This document shows positions 47,296 to 56,694 of a stretch of 64,000 nt of DNA, one piece after another (position 1 is the first letter of the stretch; the number at the start of each line of letters is the position of its first letter). Below the pieces are notes generated by a model, which saw nothing but the letters and a program-made list of their open reading frames with translations, was not told where the DNA came from and made no database searches. The translations under genes and the position numbers were made by a program. Source of the stretch: Paracoccaceae bacterium. GTDB lineage: Bacteria; Pseudomonadota; Alphaproteobacteria; Rhodobacterales; Rhodobacteraceae. The DNA lies in contig CACKSH010000008.1 in the NCBI GenBank assembly GCA_902602765.1, forward strand, positions 22,348 through 86,347, read 5' to 3'.

Positions 47296-48190
47296 AGTAC
47301 TATTTTTCATTGAAGTTGTGGTAGCGGGATTACTTGCCGGTACTATGTATTCTCTTGTCGCGTTAGGTTTTGTTCTCATTTACAAAGCATCTGCCACATT
47401 CAACTTTGCTCAAGGTGCGATGGTTTTTTTCGCCGTCCTGGCATTTGTGGGCTTTATGGAGTTAGGATTATCATTTCCTGTGTCCTTTGTGGTGACCGTG
47501 TTACTCATGGTTCTTGTTGGGTTTTGTACTGAGAGGTTGGTGCTCAATCCGTTAATGAACCAAAGCGAAGATACGTTGCTTATGGCAACAATTGGTTTGG
47601 GTTTTGTTCTAGAAGGACTTGCGCAAGCAGCATGGGGGGTTGAAGTCAGAAGACTTGATCTAGGTATTGGTGATTTCCCAATTGAGTGGATCATCGATGT
47701 TTTTGGTCTTTTTGTAAGTGCACTGGATGTGACAGCGGGCATAGTGGCTGCGGTGCTCATTATAGGTTTAGCGTTGTTGTTTAAGTATACAAGGATGGGA
47801 CTGGGCTTGAGAGCGGTTGCAGACGATCCTGGTGCTGCCAGCTCAATCGGTATCCCCTTGAAAAACATCATGTTATTAGTCTGGTCAGCCGCGGGCGTTG
47901 TTGCTTTGGTAGCGGGAATGATGTGGGGCGCCCGAGCTGGTGTCCAATTTGCCTTGGTAGATTTGGCACTCAAGGCACTACCTGTTTTGATCATTGGAGG
48001 ATTTTCTTCCATCCCTGGAGCGATCATTGGAGGTTTGATTATTGGTGCAACCGAAAAGGTACTTGAAGTTTATTTGGGTCCATTTTTTGGTGGAGCCATT
48101 GAGGGTTGGGCGCCATACGTTCTGGCGATCTTTTTCTTGCTCTATCGGCCTGAAGGTCTATTCGGTGAGAAGATTATTAGACGAGTATAA
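47288..48190 (+). CDS. Branched-chain amino acid-type ABC permease (LivH type)
   Basis: The 300-residue inner-membrane protein has about eight hydrophobic segments and the LivH pattern: TMYSLVALGFVLIYKAS near residue 20 and the C-terminal PVLIIGGFSSIPGAIIGGL near 231. It is translationally coupled to the LivG-type gene upstream and is three bases from the LivM-type gene. Confidence 0.92.
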   Translation: MTEVLFFIEVVVAGLLAGTMYSLVALGFVLIYKASATFNFAQGAMVFFAVLAFVGFMELGLSFPVSFVVTVLLMVLVGFCTERLVLNPLMNQSEDTLLMATIGLGFVLEGLAQAAWGVEVRRLDLGIGDFPIEWIIDVFGLFVSALDVTAGIVAAVLIIGLALLFKYTRMGLGLRAVADDPGAASSIGIPLKNIMLLVWSAAGVVALVAGMMWGARAGVQFALVDLALKALPVLIIGGFSSIPGAIIGGLIIGATEKVLEVYLGPFFGGAIEGWAPYVLAIFFLLYRPEGLFGEKIIRRV

Positions 48191-48193
48191 ATT

Positions 48194-49234
48194 ATGGAGC
48201 AAAAAGTGAGTAACAATAATAGTTTTATGGGATATACAAGATCTGACTTAACAAACTTTTTGATTGCTATGATCCTCTCTTTTGTCGCAATCCCCTTGGT
48301 AGTGCAGACGGACTATTGGTATTCTTCTATCCTCATACCGTGGCTTTGTTTAGCTTTGGCGGCCATTGGGCAGCAGATAGTCATGGGTTACGCCGGGCAG
48401 TTGGCTTTAGGAGCGGCCGGCTTTATGGCTGCGGGTGCCTTTGCTTGCTTCAACTTGATCCTCAGAGTGCCAGACATACCGTTTTTTGTTGCACTCGGAT
48501 TATCTGGATTAGTAGCAGCCGCTTTTGGAATTTTGTTCGGATTACCAAGCCTCAGAGTAAGAGGCATCTACTTAATGGTTGCGACACTTGCCTCTCAATT
48601 TTTCATTGTATGGATGATTGATAAATTTGGTTGGTTCAAAAATTATGATACGTCCGGAATTATTACCGCCCAAGATATAGTGATACTTGGCAAGCCATTC
48701 ACTTCACCTTTAGAGATGTACCTTGTGATACTCGTGGTTGTGACCGTTTTGACTATTCTAGCGGTGAATATGGCAAGGGGAAGTACCGGCCGTAATTGGA
48801 TGGCCGTTCGCGACATGGACATCGCTGCGGAGTCCATGGGAATATCCTTGCTCAAAACAAAATTACAGGCGTTTGCTATATGCGCTTTCTATTGTGGGGT
48901 TGCTGGCGCTCTATTTGCGTTCACTTACCTTAAATCGTTAGAGCCGGTCGCTTTTGATATCAAATTATCATTTAAAATTTTATTTATGGTTATTCTAGGT
49001 GGTCTAGGTACTATAAGTGGGGCTTTCATTGGGGCTGCTTTTATTCTTTTATTTCCAGTATTGCTCAATAGCGTAGGAAATAATGTTTTCCATGGCGCGA
49101 TTGACGCAACGATTATTTCATCGATAGAACAGGTTGTGTTTGGTGTATTGATCATAGTATTTATGATATATGAACCCTTGGGGATGGCTAAACTATGGGG
49201 AAATATAAAGCAACGATTTTCAAGAAATAAATAA
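48194..49234 (+). CDS. Branched-chain amino acid-type ABC permease (LivM type)
   Basis: The 346-residue inner-membrane protein has the LivM pattern: IGQQIVMGYAGQLALGAAGF near residue 57, PSLRVRGIYLMVATLAS near 118 and LFMVILGGLGTISGAFIGA near 260. It completes the five-gene transporter with the two ATPases, LivH-type permease and binding protein upstream. Confidence 0.92.
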   Translation: MEQKVSNNNSFMGYTRSDLTNFLIAMILSFVAIPLVVQTDYWYSSILIPWLCLALAAIGQQIVMGYAGQLALGAAGFMAAGAFACFNLILRVPDIPFFVALGLSGLVAAAFGILFGLPSLRVRGIYLMVATLASQFFIVWMIDKFGWFKNYDTSGIITAQDIVILGKPFTSPLEMYLVILVVVTVLTILAVNMARGSTGRNWMAVRDMDIAAESMGISLLKTKLQAFAICAFYCGVAGALFAFTYLKSLEPVAFDIKLSFKILFMVILGGLGTISGAFIGAAFILLFPVLLNSVGNNVFHGAIDATIISSIEQVVFGVLIIVFMIYEPLGMAKLWGNIKQRFSRNK

Positions 49235-49448
49235 GTCTTATTCTAAAAGCTTAATATTATCTTGTTAAGAAAAATTTAAATTACAAGTTATAAATAAGAT
49301 TGGTGCGGTATCCTGCCGCATCTCACTTATTTAGTGATCTGTAGGAACTATCCATTCGTATCCTCTTTAATAAGTTTCTCTGATAAATCCATTAGGAGAG
49401 ACCTGAGCAATTTGTGAAGTATAAGATTAAATAAAAAGGATTTTTAAC

Positions 49449-49883
49449 ATGGATATGATTCTAAAGCGTATTTCAATGAAGATACCAGAGTTTTGTATGA
49501 GCCATTGGCTATTTCGTATTCCATTAGCCATTATTTTCATTCAACAGGGCTTGTCTAAATTCCCGGTTACTGCGGAAGATGCAGAAGCTTATGAACTACC
49601 CTACCTCGTTTGGTGGTTCGTGTCTTACGGTGAACTTGGCGCGGGTATAGGGTTATTAGTGGGAGGCTTGTTTGCTGCAAAACTAGCGTCAATACAAAAA
49701 TTAGTGCCAGAGCTTGGGGATATGATAACCAGATTTTCCGGTATTACGATATGCTCAATAACCACTGGCGTAATTTGGATCGGTCAACCTGAGAGCCTTA
49801 TTGATGTGATTTTGTACGATAACCTGCATGTATTTTTATGGGTAGGTGGTTTGTTTTTCGCACTCAGAGGAAATAGGACATAA
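49449..49883 (+). CDS. DoxX-like small membrane protein
   Basis: The 144-residue protein has four hydrophobic segments, and its first segment (FRIPLAIIFIQQGLSKFP) resembles DoxX-family proteins. It is followed by a 47-residue single-helix protein and a DUF4149-like membrane protein in one tight array (25 and 6 base gaps). Role unknown; DoxX-like proteins are linked to redox or thiol stress in a few bacteria. Confidence 0.6.
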   Translation: MDMILKRISMKIPEFCMSHWLFRIPLAIIFIQQGLSKFPVTAEDAEAYELPYLVWWFVSYGELGAGIGLLVGGLFAAKLASIQKLVPELGDMITRFSGITICSITTGVIWIGQPESLIDVILYDNLHVFLWVGGLFFALRGNRT

Positions 49884-49907
49884 ATTTAGCAATAGAGGGA
49901 CTATCAG

Positions 49908-50051
49908 ATGAAAAAGGGTGATAAAGAAAAAGTTGAAACAGCCGCTGAGATTTATTCGAAAATTAAGATGAAAATGATGATTGGCATCACTGCGTCTTTC
50001 TTTGCCTTGATGGTATTGGCTTTTTTAAGCCTTTTTCTTAAGGGACAATAA
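49908..50051 (+). CDS. Small single-helix membrane protein (47 residues)
   Basis: An ATG with a good GAGGGA ribosome site 11 bases upstream encodes a basic cytosolic arm (KKGDKEKVETAAEIYSKIK) and one transmembrane helix (MIGITASFFALMVLAFLSLF). It lies between two membrane-protein genes with short gaps, so it is probably translated. I do not recognise a family. Confidence 0.65.
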   Translation: MKKGDKEKVETAAEIYSKIKMKMMIGITASFFALMVLAFLSLFLKGQ

Positions 50052-50056
50052 ATCAT

Positions 50057-50446
50057 ATGGAGTTTATCTCCGTACTATTAGTAGCATTTCTCTTTGGAGG
50101 AATGTTACTTTTTTCTTTGGGGTTTGGTACACTTGCTTTCAAGTTTTTAGACGTGCCTATTGCCCGACAATTTATCCGTAATACGTTTCCTTTCTTTTAT
50201 CTTTACGTAATCAGCGTCGCAACAATAGCCTCGTTCATTCTGGTTTTTATAAATTTTGATGTTTTTTTATTAATTTTCATCATTGCGATTACGACTATCC
50301 CAACTAGCTTAGTTCTAATGCCAGCAATAAATTTGGCTGCTGACAATAAGCATAAGCGCAAATTTGTGATACTGCATACAGTTTCCATTCTTATTACCTT
50401 AGCCCATATAGCTGTTGCTGGATTTGCTTTGTACTTATTGGAATAA
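50057..50446 (+). CDS. DUF4149-like membrane protein
   Basis: The 129-residue protein has four hydrophobic helices. The N-terminal half, with FGGMLLFSLGFGTLAFKFL and ARQFIRNTFPFFY, resembles the DUF4149 family. It starts six bases after the 47-residue protein. Function unknown. Confidence 0.6.
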   Translation: MEFISVLLVAFLFGGMLLFSLGFGTLAFKFLDVPIARQFIRNTFPFFYLYVISVATIASFILVFINFDVFLLIFIIAITTIPTSLVLMPAINLAADNKHKRKFVILHTVSILITLAHIAVAGFALYLLE

Positions 50447-50726
50447 TTTAACACTTGCTTCATCAGTTCTAAAACTGGTTGTTTCGTGGTCTCTTGTATT
50501 CAAGACATCTTTTAGTGTTAATTATAATGGTTTGTGGATCATATCTTTGAGGTTTTAATGCCTTAAAATTTGTTCTTCATTGTATGTTAATTTCCCGACA
50601 AAAAAACTCAAGTAATTGAAAATAAACAAAAATCTTGACATTGGTTGAATAAGTATTACATACCGTTAGCGGCCCGAGCTAGCCTACCGCAAGCCAGGGT
50701 CATCGTTTTAAAATAGGATGATGTTA

Positions 50727-50888
50727 ATGCAAGCATGTGAGAAATGTAATTTCTACGAAAATCAGAATAGATCCAGTGGGTCCTGTAGGGTAAACCCGCC
50801 AATCGTTCTAAAGGATGATAATAAAGCTGTTTGGCCCGTAGTAACAGTAGATGACTGGTGCGGGCGCTTTGAAGATAAGGCAGCTTGA
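50727..50888 (+). CDS. Small cysteine-rich, probably zinc-binding protein (53 residues)
   Basis: An ATG with AGGA eight bases upstream encodes a 53-residue protein with the pattern CEKCNFYENQ, then a third Cys in GSCRVNPP, and a C-terminal VDDWCGRFED. The four cysteines (CxxC, then two spaced) fit a small zinc-binding fold seen in short uncharacterised bacterial and phage proteins. A second start at 50718 is possible. A hairpin (CAGCACA/TGTGCTG) follows at about 50909. Confidence 0.6.
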   Translation: MQACEKCNFYENQNRSSGSCRVNPPIVLKDDNKAVWPVVTVDDWCGRFEDKAA

Positions 50889-50908
50889 ACTTACGCAAAT
50901 TTCAAATC

Positions 50909-50931
50909 AGCACAGGCAAGGCTTGTGCTGT
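50909..50931 (+). terminator. Hairpin after the Cys-rich small gene
   Basis: CAGCACA and TGTGCTG pair around GGCAAGGCT-like loop bases, 20 bases beyond the stop. There is no clear T-run, so termination is uncertain. Confidence 0.45.
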
Positions 50932-50965
50932 ATGGAATTACCTTTAGATATTTTTGTAAGTCAGT

Positions 50966-51277
50966 TCAAAACCCAAGTTTTTTGAAACTCTCAGACTGAT
51001 AAAAATAGTCAATGTCGCCCTCATAGTAGAATTCATCTTTCAGCGAAGCTCCAAAAACATCGTCATGAAATTTTTGCCGTGCTTCTTTATTTTTGTCTGC
51101 TACCTCCTGATTGGGATAAACCGCTACATCGACAAATGATGAAGGACCGGTATTAACGCACATACTCAGCTCAAGATGCGGAAAAATTCGTTCTCTCTCT
51201 TCTTTATATCGCTGTAGTGCATGTCGCATACTCTCTGGAGAAGTGAAGTCAAAAGAAGATACTCTGGCGATTGCCAT
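50966..51277 (-). CDS. Hypothetical 103-residue cytosolic protein
   Basis: This is a soluble protein without hydrophobic segments, with AGGA seven bases before the ATG. The alternation of charged helix (MRHALQRYKEERERIF) and strands (SSFVDVAVYPNQEVADKN) suggests a small ferredoxin-like or dimeric alpha-beta-barrel fold, but no family motif is evident. It stands alone between two plus-strand genes and a tRNA. Confidence 0.6.
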   Translation of the reverse strand: MAIARVSSFDFTSPESMRHALQRYKEERERIFPHLELSMCVNTGPSSFVDVAVYPNQEVADKNKEARQKFHDDVFGASLKDEFYYEGDIDYFYQSESFKKLGF

Positions 51278-51417
51278 TATTTATCCTTTCACCAAAAAAT
51301 AATTAGCCTTTTCATATTTTATATTACTTATTTCTTCCATTATTTAAATTGCTTCAAGCAAAAAAAATTGACTTGATTGTATTTTCAAAATCAACAATAA
51401 GACCCAAGTATCTGGAA

Positions 51418-51504
51418 GCCCACGTGGTGGAATGGTAGACACAAGAGACTTAAAATCTCTGGGCTTAATAGGCCGTGCCAGTTCGAGTCTGGCCGTGGGT
51501 ACCA
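51418..51504 (+). tRNA. tRNA-Leu (anticodon UAA)
   Basis: The acceptor arm GCCCACG pairs with CGTGGGT (one G-U), the anticodon stem AGAGA/TCTCT encloses the loop CTTAAAA with anticodon TAA, a long variable arm is present as in leucine tRNAs, the T arm holds GTTCGAGTC and the CCA end is encoded (51502-51504). Confidence 0.95.
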
Positions 51505-51710
51505 GATATGTCAAAAATAAAACGTATGATCATAAATGGGTATCAAGCTTTATTTTGTGCGGATTTTTGACACGCAAAAGGTTATTGTGTATCTCCCAAA
51601 GGGGCTAGGATCATAAAGTTTCGGACTTAAAAACTTATCACGCTAAACGAAAAATATTAAAAATATATTTAAGTAGATGTAATGGGCATTGAATTAAAAA
51701 GGACAGCAGA

Positions 51711-53564
51711 TTGAATATGAAAAATTCAAATACGGTTTTGATTGATAGTAATCCAGGTAGAAATTCTCAGACTTATGGCATTGCAAGAGAACTAGGTACG
51801 GACGTAGATCTTATTCATGAACCATCCGTTGGAGTCGTTGGTAACAAAGGAGACTCCCAATGTTATATTGGTGTTCTCCAAAAAGTGAATGTTATACATG
51901 AGACACTCAAAGCCAGGGTCGGTAGTCAGCCAGGAAAATTGTCCATGAGATTAATACAGCCAGAGTTCACTGTTGCAACTTCTGATGGTATTCGAAATGG
52001 TACAAAAGAAATGAGATACTCTCTAATTGGTAGGGAAGTTACTAACGATAGTCTATCTGAACACTTAAGCGCCACTGGGCTAGAGGGTGTTATTGCAGTA
52101 GTAGCATGTGACAAACCACCTGTTGGTACACTTGCGGCAATTCTTGAGCACAACCGGCCAGCAATTATCATGTCAGATGGTTCAATTAGGCCGGGCATTG
52201 ACTCTAAAACTGGAGAAAGTATTGATCTTATTACTGCATACCAGTTGGCGGGAAGTGCTGACGAGAAACTAAAGCGCAGGATAGCAAAAGAGGCCTGCCC
52301 AGGTTTTGGAAGCTGTGGAGGTATGTTTACCTATAACACAATGCAGTCATTTATTGGCGTTGTTGGCATGCAACCTCTACATATGATTTCTCCGGCATCT
52401 CAGGATTCTAAAAGACTGAAGGAATTTCCGATTGAGCTGGTTGACTATCTCGCCAACCTAATCGACAAAAATATTACCCCGCGCGATATTGTAACTCGAG
52501 ATTCTTTAAGGAATGCAATTATTGTTGCTATGTCCGTAGGAGGTTCAACTAATGTCCTTTTGCATGCCCCAGAAATAGCAAGAGCGGCTGGTTACAAAGA
52601 TTTCTCAAAAGAAATTATGAGTCCAGAGGAATTCAATAATCTTTCTAGAAATATTATTCCAGTTGTAATTAACGCTCGACCATTTGGCCAATATTCAATG
52701 GTAGATATTGATGCCAAGGGTGGCATGCAAGTTATTGTTAAAGAGTTACTGGATGCCGGTCTATTAAATGGTGATACGTTAACTTGCACCGGCGAGACTC
52801 TTTCAGAGCAAATAAAGCGACTAGACCCACCTAAGCCTGACGGTGATGTGATTTATAGCGTAAAAAGCCCGTTTAAAGAAACTGGTGGCTTGCGTCTCTT
52901 GGGTGGTAATTTATCACCCGAATATAGTGCGGTATTAAAATTAGCTGGTGTTGAAGGTGGATTAGAAAATAACGTATTCAAAGGAAATGCAAAAGTATTT
53001 GATGGGGAACAAGAATTACTCAAAGCATTAGACTCCCAACCAGAAGTTTTTGAGAATTTTGATATGATTGTAGTTCGTTACGAGGGTCCATTTGGCGCTC
53101 CAGGTATGCCCGAAATGTTGGACTCTACATCTAGAATAACTGCTCTATGTCGTGAAAAAGATATTGTAGTTGCACTTATGACAGATGGCCGTTTCTCTGG
53201 AGGCTCTGTTGGACTTGTAATTGGGCACGTTGGGCCGGAAGCAGCGGCGGGTGGCGCCATTGCTTTAATTGAAAATGGTGATGAAATACTTGTTGATTTG
53301 AATAAAAACGAAATCAGCTGCACACAATTGCAGGATCCTAAAGTTTTCGAGGACCGCCAACTGGCATGGATAAAAATAGTAGAAGATAATAACGGAATGC
53401 ATCCTTCTGTCGGTGATGCTGATACACGTTTGCTTAATCGAATGCGCAATTCAGCAGTTTCAGCGGTGTTTGGTGCGGGTATGCACCCAAATCGTTCATT
53501 GTGGGTAAGGGATCCTAGGACTCCGCAGAAATCGAATTTTCAACCTCATAACAAATTTAGATAG
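51711..53564 (+). CDS. IlvD/Edd-family Fe-S dehydratase
   Basis: Members dehydrate dihydroxy-acids or sugar acids using an iron-sulfur cluster. The 617-residue protein retains the three ligand cysteines: Cys51 (GDSQCYIG), Cys133 (ACDKPPVG) and Cys202 (GSCGGMFTYNT), and ends with HPSVGDADTRLL-type C-terminal residues. The Cys51 region and CDKPPVGTL differ from canonical valine-pathway IlvD (CDKNMPG), and the surrounding catabolic genes suggest a sugar-acid or polyol acid substrate. The TTG at 51711 is seven bases after AAGGA; ATG at 51717 is an alternative. Confidence 0.85.
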   Translation: MNMKNSNTVLIDSNPGRNSQTYGIARELGTDVDLIHEPSVGVVGNKGDSQCYIGVLQKVNVIHETLKARVGSQPGKLSMRLIQPEFTVATSDGIRNGTKEMRYSLIGREVTNDSLSEHLSATGLEGVIAVVACDKPPVGTLAAILEHNRPAIIMSDGSIRPGIDSKTGESIDLITAYQLAGSADEKLKRRIAKEACPGFGSCGGMFTYNTMQSFIGVVGMQPLHMISPASQDSKRLKEFPIELVDYLANLIDKNITPRDIVTRDSLRNAIIVAMSVGGSTNVLLHAPEIARAAGYKDFSKEIMSPEEFNNLSRNIIPVVINARPFGQYSMVDIDAKGGMQVIVKELLDAGLLNGDTLTCTGETLSEQIKRLDPPKPDGDVIYSVKSPFKETGGLRLLGGNLSPEYSAVLKLAGVEGGLENNVFKGNAKVFDGEQELLKALDSQPEVFENFDMIVVRYEGPFGAPGMPEMLDSTSRITALCREKDIVVALMTDGRFSGGSVGLVIGHVGPEAAAGGAIALIENGDEILVDLNKNEISCTQLQDPKVFEDRQLAWIKIVEDNNGMHPSVGDADTRLLNRMRNSAVSAVFGAGMHPNRSLWVRDPRTPQKSNFQPHNKFR

Positions 53565-53712
53565 TGCAGTCTTAACTAATCTAACTTTGCATTGGCGCTG
53601 ATCTTTGTAATCCTAGTCAATGTAATTATGTGACGGAATAATAGTGGGTCTATTATGCTTGTTGTAAGTATTTATAGTTTGAATATACGGGGAGTTGGGA
53701 AGGATCTGAAAA

Positions 53713-54741
53713 TTGAAGGTAGTCTATACAGAAGCACATAGGAAAAGAGCATCCAAGACAGAGCTATACGGCGGTGAATTGGTTAGCCCTTTTGAATGTC
53801 CAGAAAGAATGGATTACATCCTTGATCGCCTCAAAAAGACAGGTTTTGGTGAACTCAACTCTCCTTATGAGGTACAATCAGAAGCGTTGTATAAAATCCA
53901 TGATAAAGACTATTTATCATTTTTGAAATCAGCATGGGATGAATGGAAAACAGCGGGTTTTAAAGGTGAAGCAATTGCTACCGTTTGGCAATCCCGCTCT
54001 ATGCCTTCATCTTGTATACCAGATTTTATAGAGGGCAAGATGGGATATTACTGTCTGGCCGCTGAAACGTCCATTAGCAATGGAACAGCGGAAGCCGCTT
54101 GGGAATCGCTTAATGTCGCGCTGTGTGGAGCAGAGCATATTTTGGCTGGTGATGTTTCGGCCTTTTCACTTTGCCGCCCGCCAGGACATCACGCTTCACA
54201 TGATCAATTTGGAGGTTATTGTTTTATAAATAATGCCTCTGTGGCCGCTCAGCATATGCGTGACAAGGGGTTGAATAAAGTTGCTGTGCTTGATGTAGAT
54301 TTTCATCATGGCAATGGAACGCAGGCTATTTTCTATAATCGTTCAGATGTTCTATTCCTCTCGTTACACGGTGACCCTATGCATGCATTTCCTCATTTTC
54401 TGGGACATGCAGATGAGGTTGGCTACAGTGAAGGAGAGGGTTTTAATTTTAATTATCCGATGCCAGCTGGAACTACCTTTTCAACATGGAAGAAATCACT
54501 AGAATTGGCGCTGCAACAGATATCAAAATTTGGTGCTGATGCACTTATCGTTTCGCTTGGTGTCGACACCTTTGAAAAGGATCCGATCAGTTTTTTCAAA
54601 CTGGCTAGTGATGATTTTATTAAAATGGGTGCACGTGTCGCTTCGTTGAAGTTGCCAACGTTATTTGTCATGGAGGGGGGATATGCTGTTGAGGAAATCG
54701 GAATTAATACGGTTAATGTTTTGATGGGGTTTGAAGCTTAA
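53713..54741 (+). CDS. aphA: Acetylpolyamine amidohydrolase (histone deacetylase family)
   Basis: This zinc hydrolase removes acetyl groups from acetylated polyamines or other acetylated amines. The 342-residue protein matches Mycoplana ramosa acetylpolyamine amidohydrolase closely: KTELYGGELVSPFE near residue 15, CRPPGHHASHDQFGGYCF near 155 with the catalytic His pair, LDVDFHHGNGTQ with zinc ligands near 195 and VSLGVDTFEKDPISFF near 277. The TTG start has GGAAGGA upstream. It might deacetylate a polyamine or a product of the surrounding pathway. Confidence 0.93.
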   Translation: MKVVYTEAHRKRASKTELYGGELVSPFECPERMDYILDRLKKTGFGELNSPYEVQSEALYKIHDKDYLSFLKSAWDEWKTAGFKGEAIATVWQSRSMPSSCIPDFIEGKMGYYCLAAETSISNGTAEAAWESLNVALCGAEHILAGDVSAFSLCRPPGHHASHDQFGGYCFINNASVAAQHMRDKGLNKVAVLDVDFHHGNGTQAIFYNRSDVLFLSLHGDPMHAFPHFLGHADEVGYSEGEGFNFNYPMPAGTTFSTWKKSLELALQQISKFGADALIVSLGVDTFEKDPISFFKLASDDFIKMGARVASLKLPTLFVMEGGYAVEEIGINTVNVLMGFEA

Positions 54742-54769
54742 GCTTCTAATCAGACTGTATTATTAATTC

Positions 54770-54856
54770 TTAGGTCGCCTTAAATAAAAGTCCTAAAGCC
54801 GTAATAAATAATACAATTAAAACAGCTAGTCTAAAATTCTCTATCAAACTTGACAT
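54770..54856 (-). CDS. Possible 28-residue membrane peptide
   Basis: A minus-strand frame between aphA and aconitase X encodes MSSLIENFRLAVLIVLFIT and a few more residues, forming one hydrophobic helix. There is no good ribosome site, so this may be chance. Confidence 0.25.
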   Translation of the reverse strand: MSSLIENFRLAVLIVLFITALGLLFKAT

Positions 54857-54993
54857 CACAAATTCTAAAAAGGTAATTTGGAGTTACGATCATATAGGGA
54901 TCAATATTTTTAGGAAGCACAAAATTTATAAAAACCCGATGTTACTTTTTAATGATTTTGAATGACTACTTGAGACTATTTTGCACTAAAGGA

Positions 54994-56694
54994 TTAATTT
55001 GACAGCCAGCTGGGTAAATCAGATTTTGCTAAACCACTCTGTGCTGTTTTTGCGCAGTCCTCTAAGCTACCGAAGCGTGTTTTCCTACCAGTCAATCCGT
55101 GTGCATAGTGTGCATATTTACCTGAATTAGTCATAATTACAGAAGTGTTATTTGGAAAAATTGGCTCAGTAATAGAACACCAGCAGATATCAGAAATAAC
55201 CTGAATGCCAGTTCTCTTCAACTCCTCCAGTATGCCTTCTTCTTTAACTTGAGAAAGTACATCGCGTCCCATTGTGATAATTGTTTTGACTTTAGGGCTA
55301 CAAGATTTTCCATTGAAAAATTTCACAAAATTACGGCACTCTGATAGCGAGGCATGCGGGCTGCCAATCGCCACTAAATCAACATTTACATCAGCAGTAT
55401 TAAAATCTTTCCAAAGCGTCGCTAAATGTTTACGAGTAATTTTGAATTTGTCCATTTGTTGGATATTCGAAAGCTTATCTCCGGGTGTATGTCCATTTAT
55501 ATGAAGCATTGGTGCGGCAGATGTTGTGCCAAACGCAGCGCAAAGTGCTTTCAGATCATCAGCTGTTAGTGAAGTTTTTTCTAGACCAGTGACTAGAGGA
55601 ATTTTGTTAGGAGAAAACTTGCCTATTAACCAGCCAACCATCGGCCAAATAGAGTCGTCAAATTTGCTTGGCAAGTCAATGCTAATTTCATATTTTGGCA
55701 TCCTCTCATTACTCAGGTATACGCCTGCTTTTGGTGCCCGCCCTGTCATGGCAACAAATAAGTCAAAGTAATCAGGATGCTTTTGTGTTTTTGCTCCCAA
55801 AATTGAATTTGCATATATTACGGCATTGGACTCGGACCACCCAATTACTTCATGCTCTTTGGGTATCTCTTCTAATAAATATGGGGCACATGTATAAGTC
55901 GGTTGTGCGCCCATTTTTACATAGGCGTCCGCAAGACGGCTTGCCTTATTTCCAAAATCGGGTTTGATTCCTTGGCTTTGCCAGTTATTACGATTAACCG
56001 AGATTGCGTTTATTGTTGTTGGAATGCTTATGCGTGCTCCTAGTTGGTACATTTTTTCAGCAAAAATTAAATTTGCATTATGTGCAAGAATACAGCCGTC
56101 TATATGTCCCCTTGTAACGTCAATCAATTCTTTAGCGTTTTGTATTGCTGCCATTTTACATATTGTTTTCATGGCTATTTGTTGAGCAGCTCCATGATTT
56201 CCGTCAAGAATACTTTGGTCTTTCGAATTTAAATTCAGTGTATCAATATTTAACTCTAGTAGTGTGATAGTTTTTGACCCAAACATCAGCGTATTTTCAA
56301 ACACTTCTGCTTTATCTGCCATAGCGAGAGCAGAATATATCTCTTTTGATACTCTAAGAATTGCAACCTTTTTATCAAATAACTGATCAGCCACAATTGC
56401 ACCCAAAGTCAGAATTTCTTCTGTTTCATGAAAAATTAGTCCAGCTGGAGCAAGCCCATTTTGTGCTAATTGTAAAAGAACACCGCTACCGCTACACGAT
56501 CCTCTGGACGTTGGCATTAATATAAATTTTTTAGATAGGCAGTTACCATGATTAGGATGATGCACATCAATTATACACCCTGTTTCAGGGTCCACCCCGC
56601 CCCAAAAGCTTAATCCTTCGCTGCACTCAAATATTTCACCTTTTACGTTTGTGTTTACAATTATCTCAGCATTTGTACGAAAATCATGTGGCAT
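54994..56694 (-). CDS. Aconitase X, fused small and large domains (AcnX type)
   Basis: AcnX proteins are Fe-S dehydratases; characterised members convert cis-3-hydroxy-L-proline to a pyrroline product. The 566-residue protein fuses a swivel domain at the N-terminus (LSFWGGVDPETGCIIDVHHP, then PTSRGSCSGSG) to the large catalytic domain (DGNHGAAQQIAMKTICKMA near 170, HIDGCILAHNANLIFAEKM near 205, CWCSITEPIFPN near 525). I chose the ATG at 56694; a TTG three codons upstream is possible. The substrate is inferred from the family, not shown. It is divergent from a fold-III PLP enzyme. Confidence 0.9.
   Translation of the reverse strand: MPHDFRTNAEIIVNTNVKGEIFECSEGLSFWGGVDPETGCIIDVHHPNHGNCLSKKFILMPTSRGSCSGSGVLLQLAQNGLAPAGLIFHETEEILTLGAIVADQLFDKKVAILRVSKEIYSALAMADKAEVFENTLMFGSKTITLLELNIDTLNLNSKDQSILDGNHGAAQQIAMKTICKMAAIQNAKELIDVTRGHIDGCILAHNANLIFAEKMYQLGARISIPTTINAISVNRNNWQSQGIKPDFGNKASRLADAYVKMGAQPTYTCAPYLLEEIPKEHEVIGWSESNAVIYANSILGAKTQKHPDYFDLFVAMTGRAPKAGVYLSNERMPKYEISIDLPSKFDDSIWPMVGWLIGKFSPNKIPLVTGLEKTSLTADDLKALCAAFGTTSAAPMLHINGHTPGDKLSNIQQMDKFKITRKHLATLWKDFNTADVNVDLVAIGSPHASLSECRNFVKFFNGKSCSPKVKTIITMGRDVLSQVKEEGILEELKRTGIQVISDICWCSITEPIFPNNTSVIMTNSGKYAHYAHGLTGRKTRFGSLEDCAKTAQSGLAKSDLPSWLSN

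Noticed and set aside
47410..48027. 205-residue minus-strand frame inside the LivH-type permease
   Set aside because: It is Pro-, Thr- and Ser-rich, as expected from the complement of a membrane-protein gene; not a real gene.
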